Shown one piece after another: positions 1 to 7,500 of a stretch of 64,000 nucleotides of DNA. Each line of letters starts with the position of its first letter. The first letter of the stretch is position 1. Below the pieces are notes generated by a model. It was not told the DNA's origin. It made no database searches and worked only from the letters and a program-made list of their open reading frames with translations. The stretch is from Variovorax paradoxus (lineage in GTDB: Bacteria > Pseudomonadota > Gammaproteobacteria > Burkholderiales > Burkholderiaceae_C), in contig NZ_LR743507.1 in NCBI RefSeq assembly GCF_902712855.1, positions 372,001-436,000 of the forward strand. Reading direction: 5' to 3'. A program made the position numbers and the translations under genes.

Positions 1-1499
1 ACGGCGACGGCTGGCGCCAGAGCAACGACCACGTGAGCATCGACGACCTGATGCTCAAGGGCGCCTACCGCATCTCCAAGACCGACGACATCGCCGTGTC
101 GCTGCATCACTTCGAAGGCAGCGGACGCATGCCGGGCGGCCTGACGACGGCACAGTTCGCGGCCAACCCCTTCCAGTCGGACCGCCCGTTCGACGAGTTC
201 ACGGGCCGCCGCACCGACGGCTCGATCAAGTACACCCACAACGACGGCGTCAACAAGTTCGAGTTGCTGACCTACTACACCGACTCGTTCCGTGGCAGCC
301 ACCTCGAGCAGGAAGGCACCGGCACCGCCGCCGGCCAGCGCCGCCTGACCTCGGCGCCGCGCGACTACAACACCTTCGCGGTCGAGCCACGCTACTCACG
401 CCTGATCGACTCGGGCAGCGTGGTGCAGGAAGTGAGCGTGGGCTACCGCTACCTGAAGGAAGAGGCCTCCGAAACCGCCACGCGCAGCGCCTACTACCGG
501 CCGCGCCCGGGCTTCGACGCCTACACGCTGGCCAACCCGGCCTACCAGAAGAGCAACGGCGGCACCACCGCGCACGCGTTCTACATCGACGACCGCATCG
601 ACTTCGGCAACTGGACGATCACTCCGGGCGTGCGCCATGAACGGATCAGCTCGTTCAACAACGTGTACACGGTGGCGAACAACCGCATCACGAACGCGAT
701 CTTCCCGGCGATCGACTCCGACGAGTGGCTGCCCACGCTGTCGGTGCTCTACCGCGTGAACGAACGCTGGTCGGTGTTCGCCAACGCGGGCGTGTCGTTC
801 GGCCCTCAGCAGTACGCGCAGCTCGCGCAGTCGACCACCAACCTGCACCCCGAGAAAGCCAAGACCTACGAGTTCGGCACGCACTACAAGGGCGAGGCCT
901 GGAGCGGCGAGCTGACGCTGTTCAACATCAACTTCGACAAGGAGCTGCAGCTGGCGCGCTCCATCACCGGCGACGTCGGCCAGTGGACCGACCTGGGCGC
1001 CACGCGCCACCGCGGGCTGGAGTCGGCGCTGCGCTACGACCTCGGCACGCTGAGCGACTCGCTCAAGGGCTTCTCGGTGTCGGGCACCTACACGTACACC
1101 CAGGCCACCTCGAAGGCCGGCGCCTTCGCCGGACGCGACCTGCCGTTCTACTCGCGCCAGGTGGCGAGCCTGGGCGCGCGCTACGAGCGCGGCCCGTGGA
1201 CCTTCAACGCCGATGTGTACGCGCAGTCGAAGCAGCGGTCGCCGGGCTCGCCCGACGACGGCGCACGCTACGTGACGATCGAGGACTCGACGGGCCGCCT
1301 CGGCAACATCCCTGGCTACGCGACGATGAACCTGCGCGCGGCGTACGACTTCGGCAAGAACATGAGCAACCTGAAGGTGGCCGTGGGCATCAAGAACCTG
1401 TTCGACCGCCGCTACTTCAACCGCTCGGTGGACAACAACGGCGGCAAGTACGTGGGCCAGCCGCGCACGGTCTACCTGCAGGCGTCGGTGGCGTTCTGA
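1..1499 (+). CDS. fecA: TonB-dependent receptor, FecA type (3' part only)
   Basis: Outer-membrane beta-barrel receptor that imports a ferric chelate, probably ferric citrate, with energy from TonB. The frame is open to the left edge, so the plug domain, TonB box and signal peptide lie outside. What is visible is barrel: alternating aromatic strands, an internal stretch THAFYIDDRIDFGNWTITPG, and a C-terminal block ending KNLFDRRYFNRS...YVGQPRTVYLQ with a terminal Phe, as in outer-membrane proteins. These blocks match my recollection of E. coli FecA closely, which is the basis for the symbol. No fecIR genes are visible downstream; they could lie upstream of the window. The substrate is inferred, and other siderophore receptors remain possible. 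Confidence 0.85.
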   Translation, partial: GDGWRQSNDHVSIDDLMLKGAYRISKTDDIAVSLHHFEGSGRMPGGLTTAQFAANPFQSDRPFDEFTGRRTDGSIKYTHNDGVNKFELLTYYTDSFRGSHLEQEGTGTAAGQRRLTSAPRDYNTFAVEPRYSRLIDSGSVVQEVSVGYRYLKEEASETATRSAYYRPRPGFDAYTLANPAYQKSNGGTTAHAFYIDDRIDFGNWTITPGVRHERISSFNNVYTVANNRITNAIFPAIDSDEWLPTLSVLYRVNERWSVFANAGVSFGPQQYAQLAQSTTNLHPEKAKTYEFGTHYKGEAWSGELTLFNINFDKELQLARSITGDVGQWTDLGATRHRGLESALRYDLGTLSDSLKGFSVSGTYTYTQATSKAGAFAGRDLPFYSRQVASLGARYERGPWTFNADVYAQSKQRSPGSPDDGARYVTIEDSTGRLGNIPGYATMNLRAAYDFGKNMSNLKVAVGIKNLFDRRYFNRSVDNNGGKYVGQPRTVYLQASVAF

Positions 1500-1543
1500 C
1501 CCCCGGGGTGCGCCGGCGGGCTTCGGCCTAAACTCGCGCACCC

Positions 1544-2104
1544 ATGGCCCTCAAATCCACCATCTTCAAGGCCACCCTCGCGGTGGCCGACATCGACCAC
1601 GGCTACTACGCCGACCATGCGCTGACCCTGGCGCGACACCCCAGCGAGACCGACGAGCGGATGATGATCCGTCTCGTCGCACTCGCGCTCAATGCGCACC
1701 AGTTGCAGGACATCTGCCAGGGCGACGGCACGCTGGCCTTCGGCGCGGGCCTGTCGAACGTCGACGAGCCCGACGTCTGGCTGCGCGACTTCACGGGCGA
1801 AGTGAAGATCTGGATCGAGGTCGGACAGCCGGAAGACAAGCCCATCATCAAGGCCTGCGGCAAGGCGGACGAGGTGATCGTGTATTGCTTCAACCATGCC
1901 GCCGAGATCTGGTGGCGCGGCATCGAGAACAAGCTCACGCGGCCGCAGAACCTGAAGGTCTATCGCGTTCCGACAAACGCCTCGCAGGCGCTGGCCGCGC
2001 TCGCGCAGCGCAGCATGCAGTTGCAGGCGACGATCCAGGAAAACACGCTGACGCTGGGCGACGGCACGAATTCGATCGACGTCGAACTGCTGCGCTGGAG
2101 ATAG
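1544..2104 (+). CDS. yaeQ: YaeQ family protein
   Basis: Full-length member (186 aa) of the YaeQ family, which has a PD-(D/E)xK nuclease-like fold but no firmly established function. Diagnostic blocks are HYYADHALTLARHPSETDER-like text at residues 19-40, then EPDVWLRDFTGEVKIWIEVG and KACGKADEVIVYCF in the middle. The Glu/Lys pattern there fits the family's putative active site. The ATG lies 45 nt after the receptor stop. The gene probably has its own expression, since the neighbours are functionally unrelated. The start is supported by the family-typical N-terminus MALKSTIFK. Confidence 0.92.
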   Translation: MALKSTIFKATLAVADIDHGYYADHALTLARHPSETDERMMIRLVALALNAHQLQDICQGDGTLAFGAGLSNVDEPDVWLRDFTGEVKIWIEVGQPEDKPIIKACGKADEVIVYCFNHAAEIWWRGIENKLTRPQNLKVYRVPTNASQALAALAQRSMQLQATIQENTLTLGDGTNSIDVELLRWR

Positions 2105-2105
2105 C

Positions 2106-2305
2106 GCTCGCCCCCAGGCTGCGCGGCACTTCATGTCGCGTCGCCTACCACCCAACCGGAGGCAACACCTGCGGCCCGGCAGAGCCGGTTCCGCGGTGGT
2201 CCTGGGCTCACCCCCAGGCTGCGCGGCACTTCGTGTCCGCTTCGCCTTCCCCCTACCGGGGGCAACACCTGCGGCCCGGCAAAGCCGGTTCCGCGGTGTT
2301 CCGCG
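2106..2305. repeat. Two tandem copies of a 100-bp GC-rich repeat
   Basis: Copies at 2106-2205 and 2206-2305 align without gaps at a period of exactly 100 nt. They share CCCCCAGGCTGCGCGGCACT near the start and GCAACACCTGCGGCCCGGCA in the middle. A related partial copy lies at 63083-63137, so the element is dispersed. Each unit has CCCCC...GGGGG-type arms and could fold. Open frames run through it but they are by-products of the GC content. It lies between the convergent ends of yaeQ and the minus-strand gene at 2337. Confidence 0.85.
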
Positions 2306-2336
2306 AAACCGGCGCGTTCTGTGTTCTCTTTTTGCT

Positions 2337-2642
2337 TCAGGCGGCGGGCATCATCTCGCCGCATTGCCAGCATTGCTCGAAGCCGCCCTCGACCTGCTCC
2401 CCGCATACGCAGCGCCAGCTGCGTTGCGGACGGTGCTGCAGCTCGTGGAGCAAACGCTTGGCCAGTTCGTACTGGGCCTCGTCGTCGATCCAGATCTCGG
2501 GCAGGCACTGGTCGGGCGGCAACTGGCCCATGACCGCTCCGAGGAACTCGCGCTGCACGGTGGCGGCGACGCCCTCCTCACGCAACGCGTGCGCCCACAC
2601 TGTCGCGATGGCGAGGTTCGGAGCCTGCGCGAGACGGCGCAT
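2337..2642 (-). CDS. Small DUF2007-like protein with C-terminal zinc ribbon
   Basis: 101-aa protein. The N-terminal 70 residues (LAQAPNLAIATVWAHALREE..., then LPEIWIDDEAQYELAKRLL) resemble the DUF2007 'putative signal-transducing protein' fold. The tail carries CVCG and CWQCG, four cysteines that would bind one zinc ion. The ATG at 2642 begins 2 nt after the stop of the upstream minus-strand gene, so the two are almost certainly co-transcribed. Longer readings extend through the neighbour in another frame and are not credible. The exact function is unknown. Confidence 0.75.
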   Translation of the reverse strand: MRRLAQAPNLAIATVWAHALREEGVAATVQREFLGAVMGQLPPDQCLPEIWIDDEAQYELAKRLLHELQHRPQRSWRCVCGEQVEGGFEQCWQCGEMMPAA

Positions 2643-2644
2643 GG

Positions 2645-3127
2645 TCAGGGCGCCCAGTTCTTTTCGTCGTCGGGGTCGAATTCGGGCTCGGTTTCTGCGG
2701 CAGACGGAGCGTTCTCCTCGCGCGTCTCGCGTGCCCGTTCGGCGTACCGATTGAAGCGCCACGCCGAGTCTTCCATGGTGATTCGGCGCCAGGTCGCGCG
2801 CTTCTCGACCGGGGTCATGGCAGGCCAGAGCTGCACTTCGTCGAAGGTGCGGCCGCATCCCTTGCACTCGTCGTCGCCCTGGCTGGTGGAGCAGATCGCG
2901 ATGCACGGCGTGTCGGGCGTGCTCTCGTACCAGGCCAGCCAGGCGGCCCAGGCCTTGGGCGGAAAGCCGACCTCGTCGACCTCGTCCTCGTGGTGGAACA
3001 CCATGAGCGCGTAGACCTCGGCCAGCGCACGCAATTCGGGGCCGAGCGTCACGCCGTCGGGCGATGGCGTCTTCTCGCGCCAGTGGTTGATGGCGGCCTC
3101 GATGTCGGTGATGTGTATGGCGGCCAT
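2645..3127 (-). CDS. DUF3717/DUF1289 domain protein
   Basis: 160-aa protein with two small domains. The N-terminal MAAIHITDIEAAINHWRE...VYALMVFHHEDEVD is DUF3717-like. A central cysteine-rich DUF1289 motif, TPCIAICSTSQGDDECKGCG, is followed by RTFDEVQLWPAMTPVEKRA; DUF1289 proteins carry this Cys pattern next to a Trp. The C-terminus is acidic and probably disordered. I chose the start at 3127 rather than a codon 10 residues upstream because the domain begins directly there. It heads a two-gene minus-strand operon with the zinc-ribbon protein. The biochemical role is unknown. Confidence 0.78.
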   Translation of the reverse strand: MAAIHITDIEAAINHWREKTPSPDGVTLGPELRALAEVYALMVFHHEDEVDEVGFPPKAWAAWLAWYESTPDTPCIAICSTSQGDDECKGCGRTFDEVQLWPAMTPVEKRATWRRITMEDSAWRFNRYAERARETREENAPSAAETEPEFDPDDEKNWAP

Positions 3128-3272
3128 GGAAGTGAAAAAACAGCGGACGGCGATCATAGTCCGGCAATGTCCCGAGGCGCCGAAGGGACAAGATTGCTAC
3201 CAAAAATATAGCGATATCTTCAATAACGACGAACGTTTCCAAGGGGTTCCTTTTAAGCCCGTGAAAACTTTC

Positions 3273-3290
3273 GATTGCGCCTGCGCAATC
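3273..3290. promoter_or_regulatory. Perfect 8-bp inverted repeat GATTGCGC-ct-GCGCAATC
   Basis: Perfect dyad with a 2-nt centre, about 35 nt upstream of the riboswitch core and about 145 nt upstream of the divergent DUF3717 gene start. It could be an operator for the TerC promoter or a hairpin at the 5' end of the leader. No T-tract follows in either direction, which argues against a terminator. Confidence 0.4.
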
Positions 3291-3311
3291 TTCGATGCTC
3301 TAATCGCGCCC

Positions 3312-3500
3312 ACGAAGGGGAGTAGCTCCCGACCGCTGTCCACGACAGCGCGAATCGTCAGGTCGTCAATACGAAGCAAAACACTTCCGGCCTGCCGGAC
3401 AACGCACGCGCATTCGCGCGGACGCTGTCGAGCAAGACCTTCGATTTGAACCTGTGCAGGTTTGGTCGAAGCGTTCGCAAGTCCCCGGTGTCACCCGGCT
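3312..3500 (+). ncRNA. yybP-ykoY-type (manganese) riboswitch leader
   Basis: The leader of the TerC gene contains the hallmark 5' core AAGGGGAGTAGC (3315-3326), GTCAATACGA (about 3363-3372), GCAAGACCT (3432-3440) and a closing CCCC at 3483-3486 that can pair with the GGGG of the core. Between these are hairpins including CTTCGA...TCGAAG with an AACCTG/CAGGTT inner stem. yybP-ykoY riboswitches sense Mn2+ and commonly precede TerC/Alx or MntP exporters, which matches the gene 115 nt downstream. The boundaries are approximate. A covariance-model search would settle it. Confidence 0.82.
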
Positions 3501-3615
3501 TCATTCCTCGCTTTCGACCTCCCGCCCGGGATGAATCGAAACGCATCGGTATGCGCCTTCCGTCGTCGCCCCTTGAATCGGGACAGGCAGGGGCGCGAAG
3601 ACAAAAGAGGAATCT

Positions 3616-4362
3616 ATGGAACTGTTCATGGCCCCGGAATTCTGGGTCGCTGTCGGTCAGATCATCATGATCGACATCCTGCTCGGTGGCGACAACGCCG
3701 TCGTGATCGCACTGGCCTGCCGCAAGCTCCCCCCCGCACAGCGCACCAAGGGCATTCTCTGGGGCACCGCCGGCGCCATCATCCTGCGCGTCATCCTGAT
3801 CTTCTTTGCGCTCACGCTGCTGGCCATCCCGTTCCTCAAGCTGGTCGGCGCCATCCTGCTGGTGTGGATCGGCGTGAAGCTGCTGGCGCCCGAGCATGAC
3901 GACGCACACGGCAACATCACCGGCAGCGACAAGCTCTGGGGCGCCGTCAAGACCGTGATCGTGGCCGACCTCGTGATGAGCGTGGACAACGTCATCGCCA
4001 TTGCCGGTGCTGCGCAAGGCGCCGGCGAAGGCCACCAGATGCCGCTCGTGATCTTCGGCCTGCTCGTGAGCATCCCGATCATCGTCTGGGGCAGCCAGCT
4101 GGTCATCAAGCTGATGGACCGCTTCCCGATGATCATCACGCTGGGTGGCATGCTGCTCGGCTGGATCGCCGGCACGATGGCCGTGTCCGACCCCGCGCTG
4201 GCCAACGCCGCCGCCTGGACTTGGGTGCCGAAGGTGCCGCAGACCGACGTGATCAAGTACGCCGCCGGCATTGCCGGTGCACTCCTGGTGCTCGTCATCG
4301 GCAAATGGGTGGCCGCCCGCAACGCTCGCCACAAGCCCGAGACGGCGGTGACGCCCGGCTGA
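3616..4362 (+). CDS. TerC family membrane protein, probable Mn2+ exporter
   Basis: 248-aa polytopic membrane protein of the TerC/Alx family. Family motifs are GGDNAVVIAL (residues 24-33) and DLVMSVDNVIAIAG (118-131), whose membrane-embedded Asp-Asn pairs are thought to coordinate the metal. About seven hydrophobic segments are visible. Members act in manganese or other metal efflux, often linked to metalation of exported proteins. The gene sits behind a yybP-ykoY-type riboswitch, supporting control by Mn2+. The ribosome-binding site AGAGGA precedes the ATG. A second TerC gene (23697-24380) lacks this leader. The substrate is inferred from family and riboswitch. Confidence 0.88.
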   Translation: MELFMAPEFWVAVGQIIMIDILLGGDNAVVIALACRKLPPAQRTKGILWGTAGAIILRVILIFFALTLLAIPFLKLVGAILLVWIGVKLLAPEHDDAHGNITGSDKLWGAVKTVIVADLVMSVDNVIAIAGAAQGAGEGHQMPLVIFGLLVSIPIIVWGSQLVIKLMDRFPMIITLGGMLLGWIAGTMAVSDPALANAAAWTWVPKVPQTDVIKYAAGIAGALLVLVIGKWVAARNARHKPETAVTPG

Positions 4363-4435
4363 GCCGGTCCTGTACCGACAAGAAACTTCCTGTCCCCACT
4401 TCGTCTCACACTCTAACTACCCGAAGGAGCACACC

Positions 4436-4900
4436 ATGGAAAAGATCATTCTTTACGTTGACGACGCCGTGTACGCCAGCGAGCAGTTCGCCGAACTTGC
4501 GCCCGACGCGAACAACGTGGTGGCGCGCCATTGGGTGCTCGTGGCCTGTGCGCCGCGCATGACGCATCGCATCAGCAAGTGGGTCAGCCACAGCGCACGC
4601 GAGAACTGGCGCGCCAAGTGGTTCAGCAAGGTGCAGGCGCAGATGCTGCCGCTGCTGGAGCGCAACGGCGGCCAGGTCACCCCGGTGCTGGCCAAGGGCC
4701 CGCTCACCGAACTCACGGCCCAGCTCAAGCGCGAGCATGCAGCGGTGCACGTGGTCGATGCGCGGCGTCCGAAGATCGGCGTCGACCTCGAGCCCGTCAC
4801 GCCCGAGCAGGTGCCCTCGCATCAGTCGGGTTGGGCATTCCCCGGCGCAGTGATGGGGATGGGCGCGCTGCTGGTCATGGCGAACGAACTGGCCGAGTAA
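4436..4900 (+). CDS. Hypothetical protein downstream of TerC
   Basis: 154-aa protein that I cannot assign to a named family. It starts MEKIILYVDDAVYASEQF, a beta-strand followed by an Asp-rich turn reminiscent of a universal-stress-protein Rossmann start. A basic central helix and a short hydrophobic glycine-rich tail (AFPGAVMGMGALLVMA) follow. GAAGGAG precedes the ATG. It begins 73 nt after the TerC gene with no terminator between, and a strong terminator follows it, so it is probably the last gene of the riboswitch-controlled transcript. A role in metal stress is only suggested by that context. Confidence 0.7.
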   Translation: MEKIILYVDDAVYASEQFAELAPDANNVVARHWVLVACAPRMTHRISKWVSHSARENWRAKWFSKVQAQMLPLLERNGGQVTPVLAKGPLTELTAQLKREHAAVHVVDARRPKIGVDLEPVTPEQVPSHQSGWAFPGAVMGMGALLVMANELAE

Positions 4901-4917
4901 GACAAGAACTCCGGTCC

Positions 4918-4959
4918 CGACGAGCCCCGGCGTGGCAACACGCCGGGGCTCGTCGTTTT
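4918..4959 (+). terminator. Rho-independent terminator after the TerC operon
   Basis: Perfect 17-bp stem: CGACGAGCCCCGGCGTG at 4918-4934, loop GCAA, complementary arm 4939-4955, then TTTT. It ends the TerC-hypothetical transcript 18 nt after the stop codon and leaves the holin-like gene at 4986 to its own promoter. Confidence 0.9.
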
Positions 4960-4985
4960 GGAGGCCGTGGGGTATCCTGAGCCGC

Positions 4986-5339
4986 ATGCGCATCATCATC
5001 AAATGGCTGCTCAGCGCCGTCGCGCTGCTGGCGGTGGCCTACCTCTACAACGGCGTCCAGGTGGCGAGCTTCGGCTCTGCGCTCATCGCGGCCGCAGTCA
5101 TCGGCCTGCTCAACATGATCGTGCGGCCGGTGCTCGTGGTGCTGACCCTGCCCGTCACCATCGTCACGCTCGGCCTGTTCCTGTTCGTGATCAATGCCCT
5201 GCTGTTCTGGGCCGCATCGGGTTTGCTCGGTGGCTTCCACGTCAACGGCTTCCTGGCCGCGCTGCTCGGCTCGCTGATGTACTCGCTGCTGGGCCTGGTG
5301 ATCGAGTCCGCGCTGGGCGGACTGCTGTCCAAACGCTGA
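4986..5339 (+). CDS. Phage holin family 4-type membrane protein
   Basis: 117-aa integral membrane protein with four hydrophobic segments: residues 1-22, 28-48, 52-78 and 84-110. Conserved text such as GLLNMIVRPVLVVLTLPVTI and GLFLFVINALLFW is typical of the 'phage holin family 4' (YvlD-like) group. Despite the name, these are common chromosomal proteins and nothing phage-like surrounds this gene. The start at 4986 was chosen because the family begins directly at the first membrane helix; an upstream alternative adds 18 residues that would lie in the terminator tail. Function unknown. Confidence 0.85.
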   Translation: MRIIIKWLLSAVALLAVAYLYNGVQVASFGSALIAAAVIGLLNMIVRPVLVVLTLPVTIVTLGLFLFVINALLFWAASGLLGGFHVNGFLAALLGSLMYSLLGLVIESALGGLLSKR

Positions 5340-5357
5340 GCTACCGCCGAGGCTTCC

Positions 5358-6911
5358 CTACTTCAGCGGCGGCTCGGCCGCCTGCTCCTTCACCAGCACT
5401 TCCACCGCCCGAGCGCGGGTGTCGACGATCGATGCCTCGTAGTGATCGACCACCTTGGACTGCCGGATGATTTCCTGCGCAGCCTTGAAGCGGTCGCGCG
5501 CCGCCGGGTAGTCGAGGATCGCCACGTTGGCTTCGGCATCGGCACGCACCGCGCGCAGCGTGTCGTTCTCGGCGCCATACAGGTTGCCGAGCGCGCGCCA
5601 GGCCGTGGCGTCGCGCGGGTTCGAGGCCACCCAGTCGCGCAGCACGGGAATCATCGGCGCGGGCTGGCGCATGGCGGTGGCCGCCTCCGCGGACAGCAGC
5701 ATCTCGGGGCGCTCCTTCGACTTCGCATCGAGCAGCGCGGCGGCCTTGGGCGCAGCGCCCGCCGCCAGCTCGATCTCGGCGCCGAGCCAGCGTGCCTGCC
5801 TGGCCGCGGCCGGGTCCTCGGCCGTGCGCGCGACCAGCCGCTCGACCATCGTGCGCGCCGTCCTGTAATCGCGGATCTCCTTGGCTGACAGCGCGGCCGC
5901 ATAGAGCGTGCCGGCCTGTTGCGCGGGCGAGCTCTTCGCGAACTCGCCACTGGAAGCCTCGGCGATCCACTGCCGCAGCACATCCCCGCCCGGCCGTGTC
6001 AGCACACGGGCGCGCGAGGCGACCATCGCGTGGTCCATTGCCAGCGGCACCGGCGGCGCGGTGTCCATGCGGAACTGGAACCGGCCCTGCATGTCCGAGA
6101 TGCGCTCGGTGGTCAACGGATGGCTGCGCAGGTACGGGAACGAGCCGTTGTCGTTCAGGCGCGAGGCGTACTGCAGCTTCTCAAACATGGCCGCTGCGCC
6201 CTGCGGCGCGAAGCCGGCCTGCGTCATCACGCCGAACCCGATCCGGTCAGCCTCGCGTTCCATGTCCCGCGAGAAGTTCAGCTGGTTCTGTGCAAAGAGC
6301 GCCTGGCTGCCCATGATCACCGCCTGGCCGGCGTCGCTGCTGCGGCTCTTGCCGGCGGCGATCATCCCGAGGATCAGGCCCGCGATCATGAGCGGCATCT
6401 GTTTGCCCTGCTTGTCCATGATGCGCGCGATGTGGCGTTGGGTGACGTGCGAGAGCTCATGCCCGAGCACCGTCGCAAGTTCGTCGCGGCTGCCCACCGC
6501 GGCCACCAGCCCGAGGTTCAGGCCCAAGTAGCCGCCGGGCAGCGCGAAGGCGTTGATGTTGCGGTCGCGGCCCAGCAGGATCGTCCAGGCAAAGCGCTCG
6601 TCGAGCTCGGGTGTGAGCTCGCCGCGGGTGCGCGCGGCGGCCAGCAGGCGTTGCCAGATGTCCTGCACATAGGCGGCGATCACCGGGTCGTCGATGTAGT
6701 CGGTGTCGCGGTAAAGCTCGCGGGCGATCTGGTCGCCGAGATGACGCTCCGCACTGGCCGTCATCTCGCCGCCGTCGCCCAGGCCGGGCAACACCTGCAT
6801 CTGCGCCAGCGCGGGCGCCGGAAGCAGCACCTGGGACGCTATCAGGAACGTAGCGCAGAGCGACCGGAGCGCGGGCGCCAGCTGGCTTTTTCGGGGGGTG
6901 TGGGGAGTCAA
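5358..6911 (-). CDS. M48 family zinc metalloprotease with TPR-like tail (BepA-like)
   Basis: Periplasmic metalloprotease resembling BepA/YfgC, which degrades or assists misassembled outer-membrane proteins. The zinc motif HELSH is at about residues 151-155 with the third ligand in the EREAD block near residue 220. The C-terminal half is alpha-helical with TPR-like repeats. A signal peptide (hydrophobic ATFLIASQVLLPAPALAQ) precedes the mature part. I place the start at the TTG at 6911 behind GAGGA, giving 517 aa. A GTG at 6971 would add 20 residues and run up to 3 nt from the moaC start codon on the other strand, so it is less likely. The gene faces away from moaC. Confidence 0.88.
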   Translation of the reverse strand: MTPHTPRKSQLAPALRSLCATFLIASQVLLPAPALAQMQVLPGLGDGGEMTASAERHLGDQIARELYRDTDYIDDPVIAAYVQDIWQRLLAAARTRGELTPELDERFAWTILLGRDRNINAFALPGGYLGLNLGLVAAVGSRDELATVLGHELSHVTQRHIARIMDKQGKQMPLMIAGLILGMIAAGKSRSSDAGQAVIMGSQALFAQNQLNFSRDMEREADRIGFGVMTQAGFAPQGAAAMFEKLQYASRLNDNGSFPYLRSHPLTTERISDMQGRFQFRMDTAPPVPLAMDHAMVASRARVLTRPGGDVLRQWIAEASSGEFAKSSPAQQAGTLYAAALSAKEIRDYRTARTMVERLVARTAEDPAAARQARWLGAEIELAAGAAPKAAALLDAKSKERPEMLLSAEAATAMRQPAPMIPVLRDWVASNPRDATAWRALGNLYGAENDTLRAVRADAEANVAILDYPAARDRFKAAQEIIRQSKVVDHYEASIVDTRARAVEVLVKEQAAEPPLK

Positions 6912-6973
6912 GCGGGCATTCCTCGTCTGTGGCTCGGGCTCGTATGATGCAACTTCAACCCGATCGTTCACGC

Positions 6974-7456
6974 ATGAGTTCTCTCACCCATTTTGACGCC
7001 CAGGGCCAGGCCCACATGGTCGACGTCGCCGCCAAGCCCGCCACCCACCGCGTGGCCGTCGCCACCGGCCGCATCGAGATGCAGGCGGCCACGCTGGCGC
7101 TGATCGAGTCGGGCTCCGCGAAGAAGGGCGACGTGCTCGGCATCGCGCGCATCGCGGGGATCCAGGCCGCGAAGAAGACGAGCGACCTGATTCCGCTGTG
7201 CCACCCGCTGGCGCTGACGCGGGTGGCGGTAGCCTTCGCGCTGGCGGACGCAGGGAGCACGCCGCAGGTGGCGTGCACGGCAACCGTCGAGACCGTCGGG
7301 CCAACGGGCGTCGAGATGGAGGCGCTGACCGCGGTGCAGGTGGCGCTGCTCACCGTCTACGACATGTGCAAGGCGGTGGACCGCGGCATGCGGATCACCG
7401 ATGTGCATGTGCTGGAGAAGCACGGGGGGAAGTCGGGGAGCTGGGTGGCCGAATAG
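6974..7456 (+). CDS. moaC: Cyclic pyranopterin monophosphate synthase
   Basis: MoaC catalyses the second step of molybdenum cofactor synthesis, converting the MoaA product to cyclic pyranopterin monophosphate. The 160-aa length is normal. Signature blocks are AARIAGIQAAKKT-type text, DLIPLCHPL with the catalytic-site His, VETVGPTGVEMEALTAV, and DMCKAVDRGM with the conserved Lys and Asp. The ATG at 6974 begins the usual SLTHFDAQGQAHMVDV opening. No other moa genes are in the window, so it appears to be a single-gene unit. It converges on the pglL-like gene. Confidence 0.96.
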   Translation: MSSLTHFDAQGQAHMVDVAAKPATHRVAVATGRIEMQAATLALIESGSAKKGDVLGIARIAGIQAAKKTSDLIPLCHPLALTRVAVAFALADAGSTPQVACTATVETVGPTGVEMEALTAVQVALLTVYDMCKAVDRGMRITDVHVLEKHGGKSGSWVAE

Positions 7457-7468
7457 CCGCCGGCACAC

Positions 7469-7500
7469 GGCACGCCGCCGTGCCCCGCTGTCCACAGCGG
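7469..7500. terminator. Two short hairpins between convergent genes
   Basis: GGCACG-ccgc-CGTGCC (7469-7484) and CCGCTG-tcca-CAGCGG (7485-7500) lie back to back between the ends of moaC and the minus-strand gene. Neither has a T-tract. They may stop convergent transcription or simply protect 3' ends. Confidence 0.3.

Noticed and set aside
4986..5339. Prophage signal from the 'phage holin' annotation
   Set aside because: This family is widespread on chromosomes and no phage structural, integrase or lysis genes are nearby.
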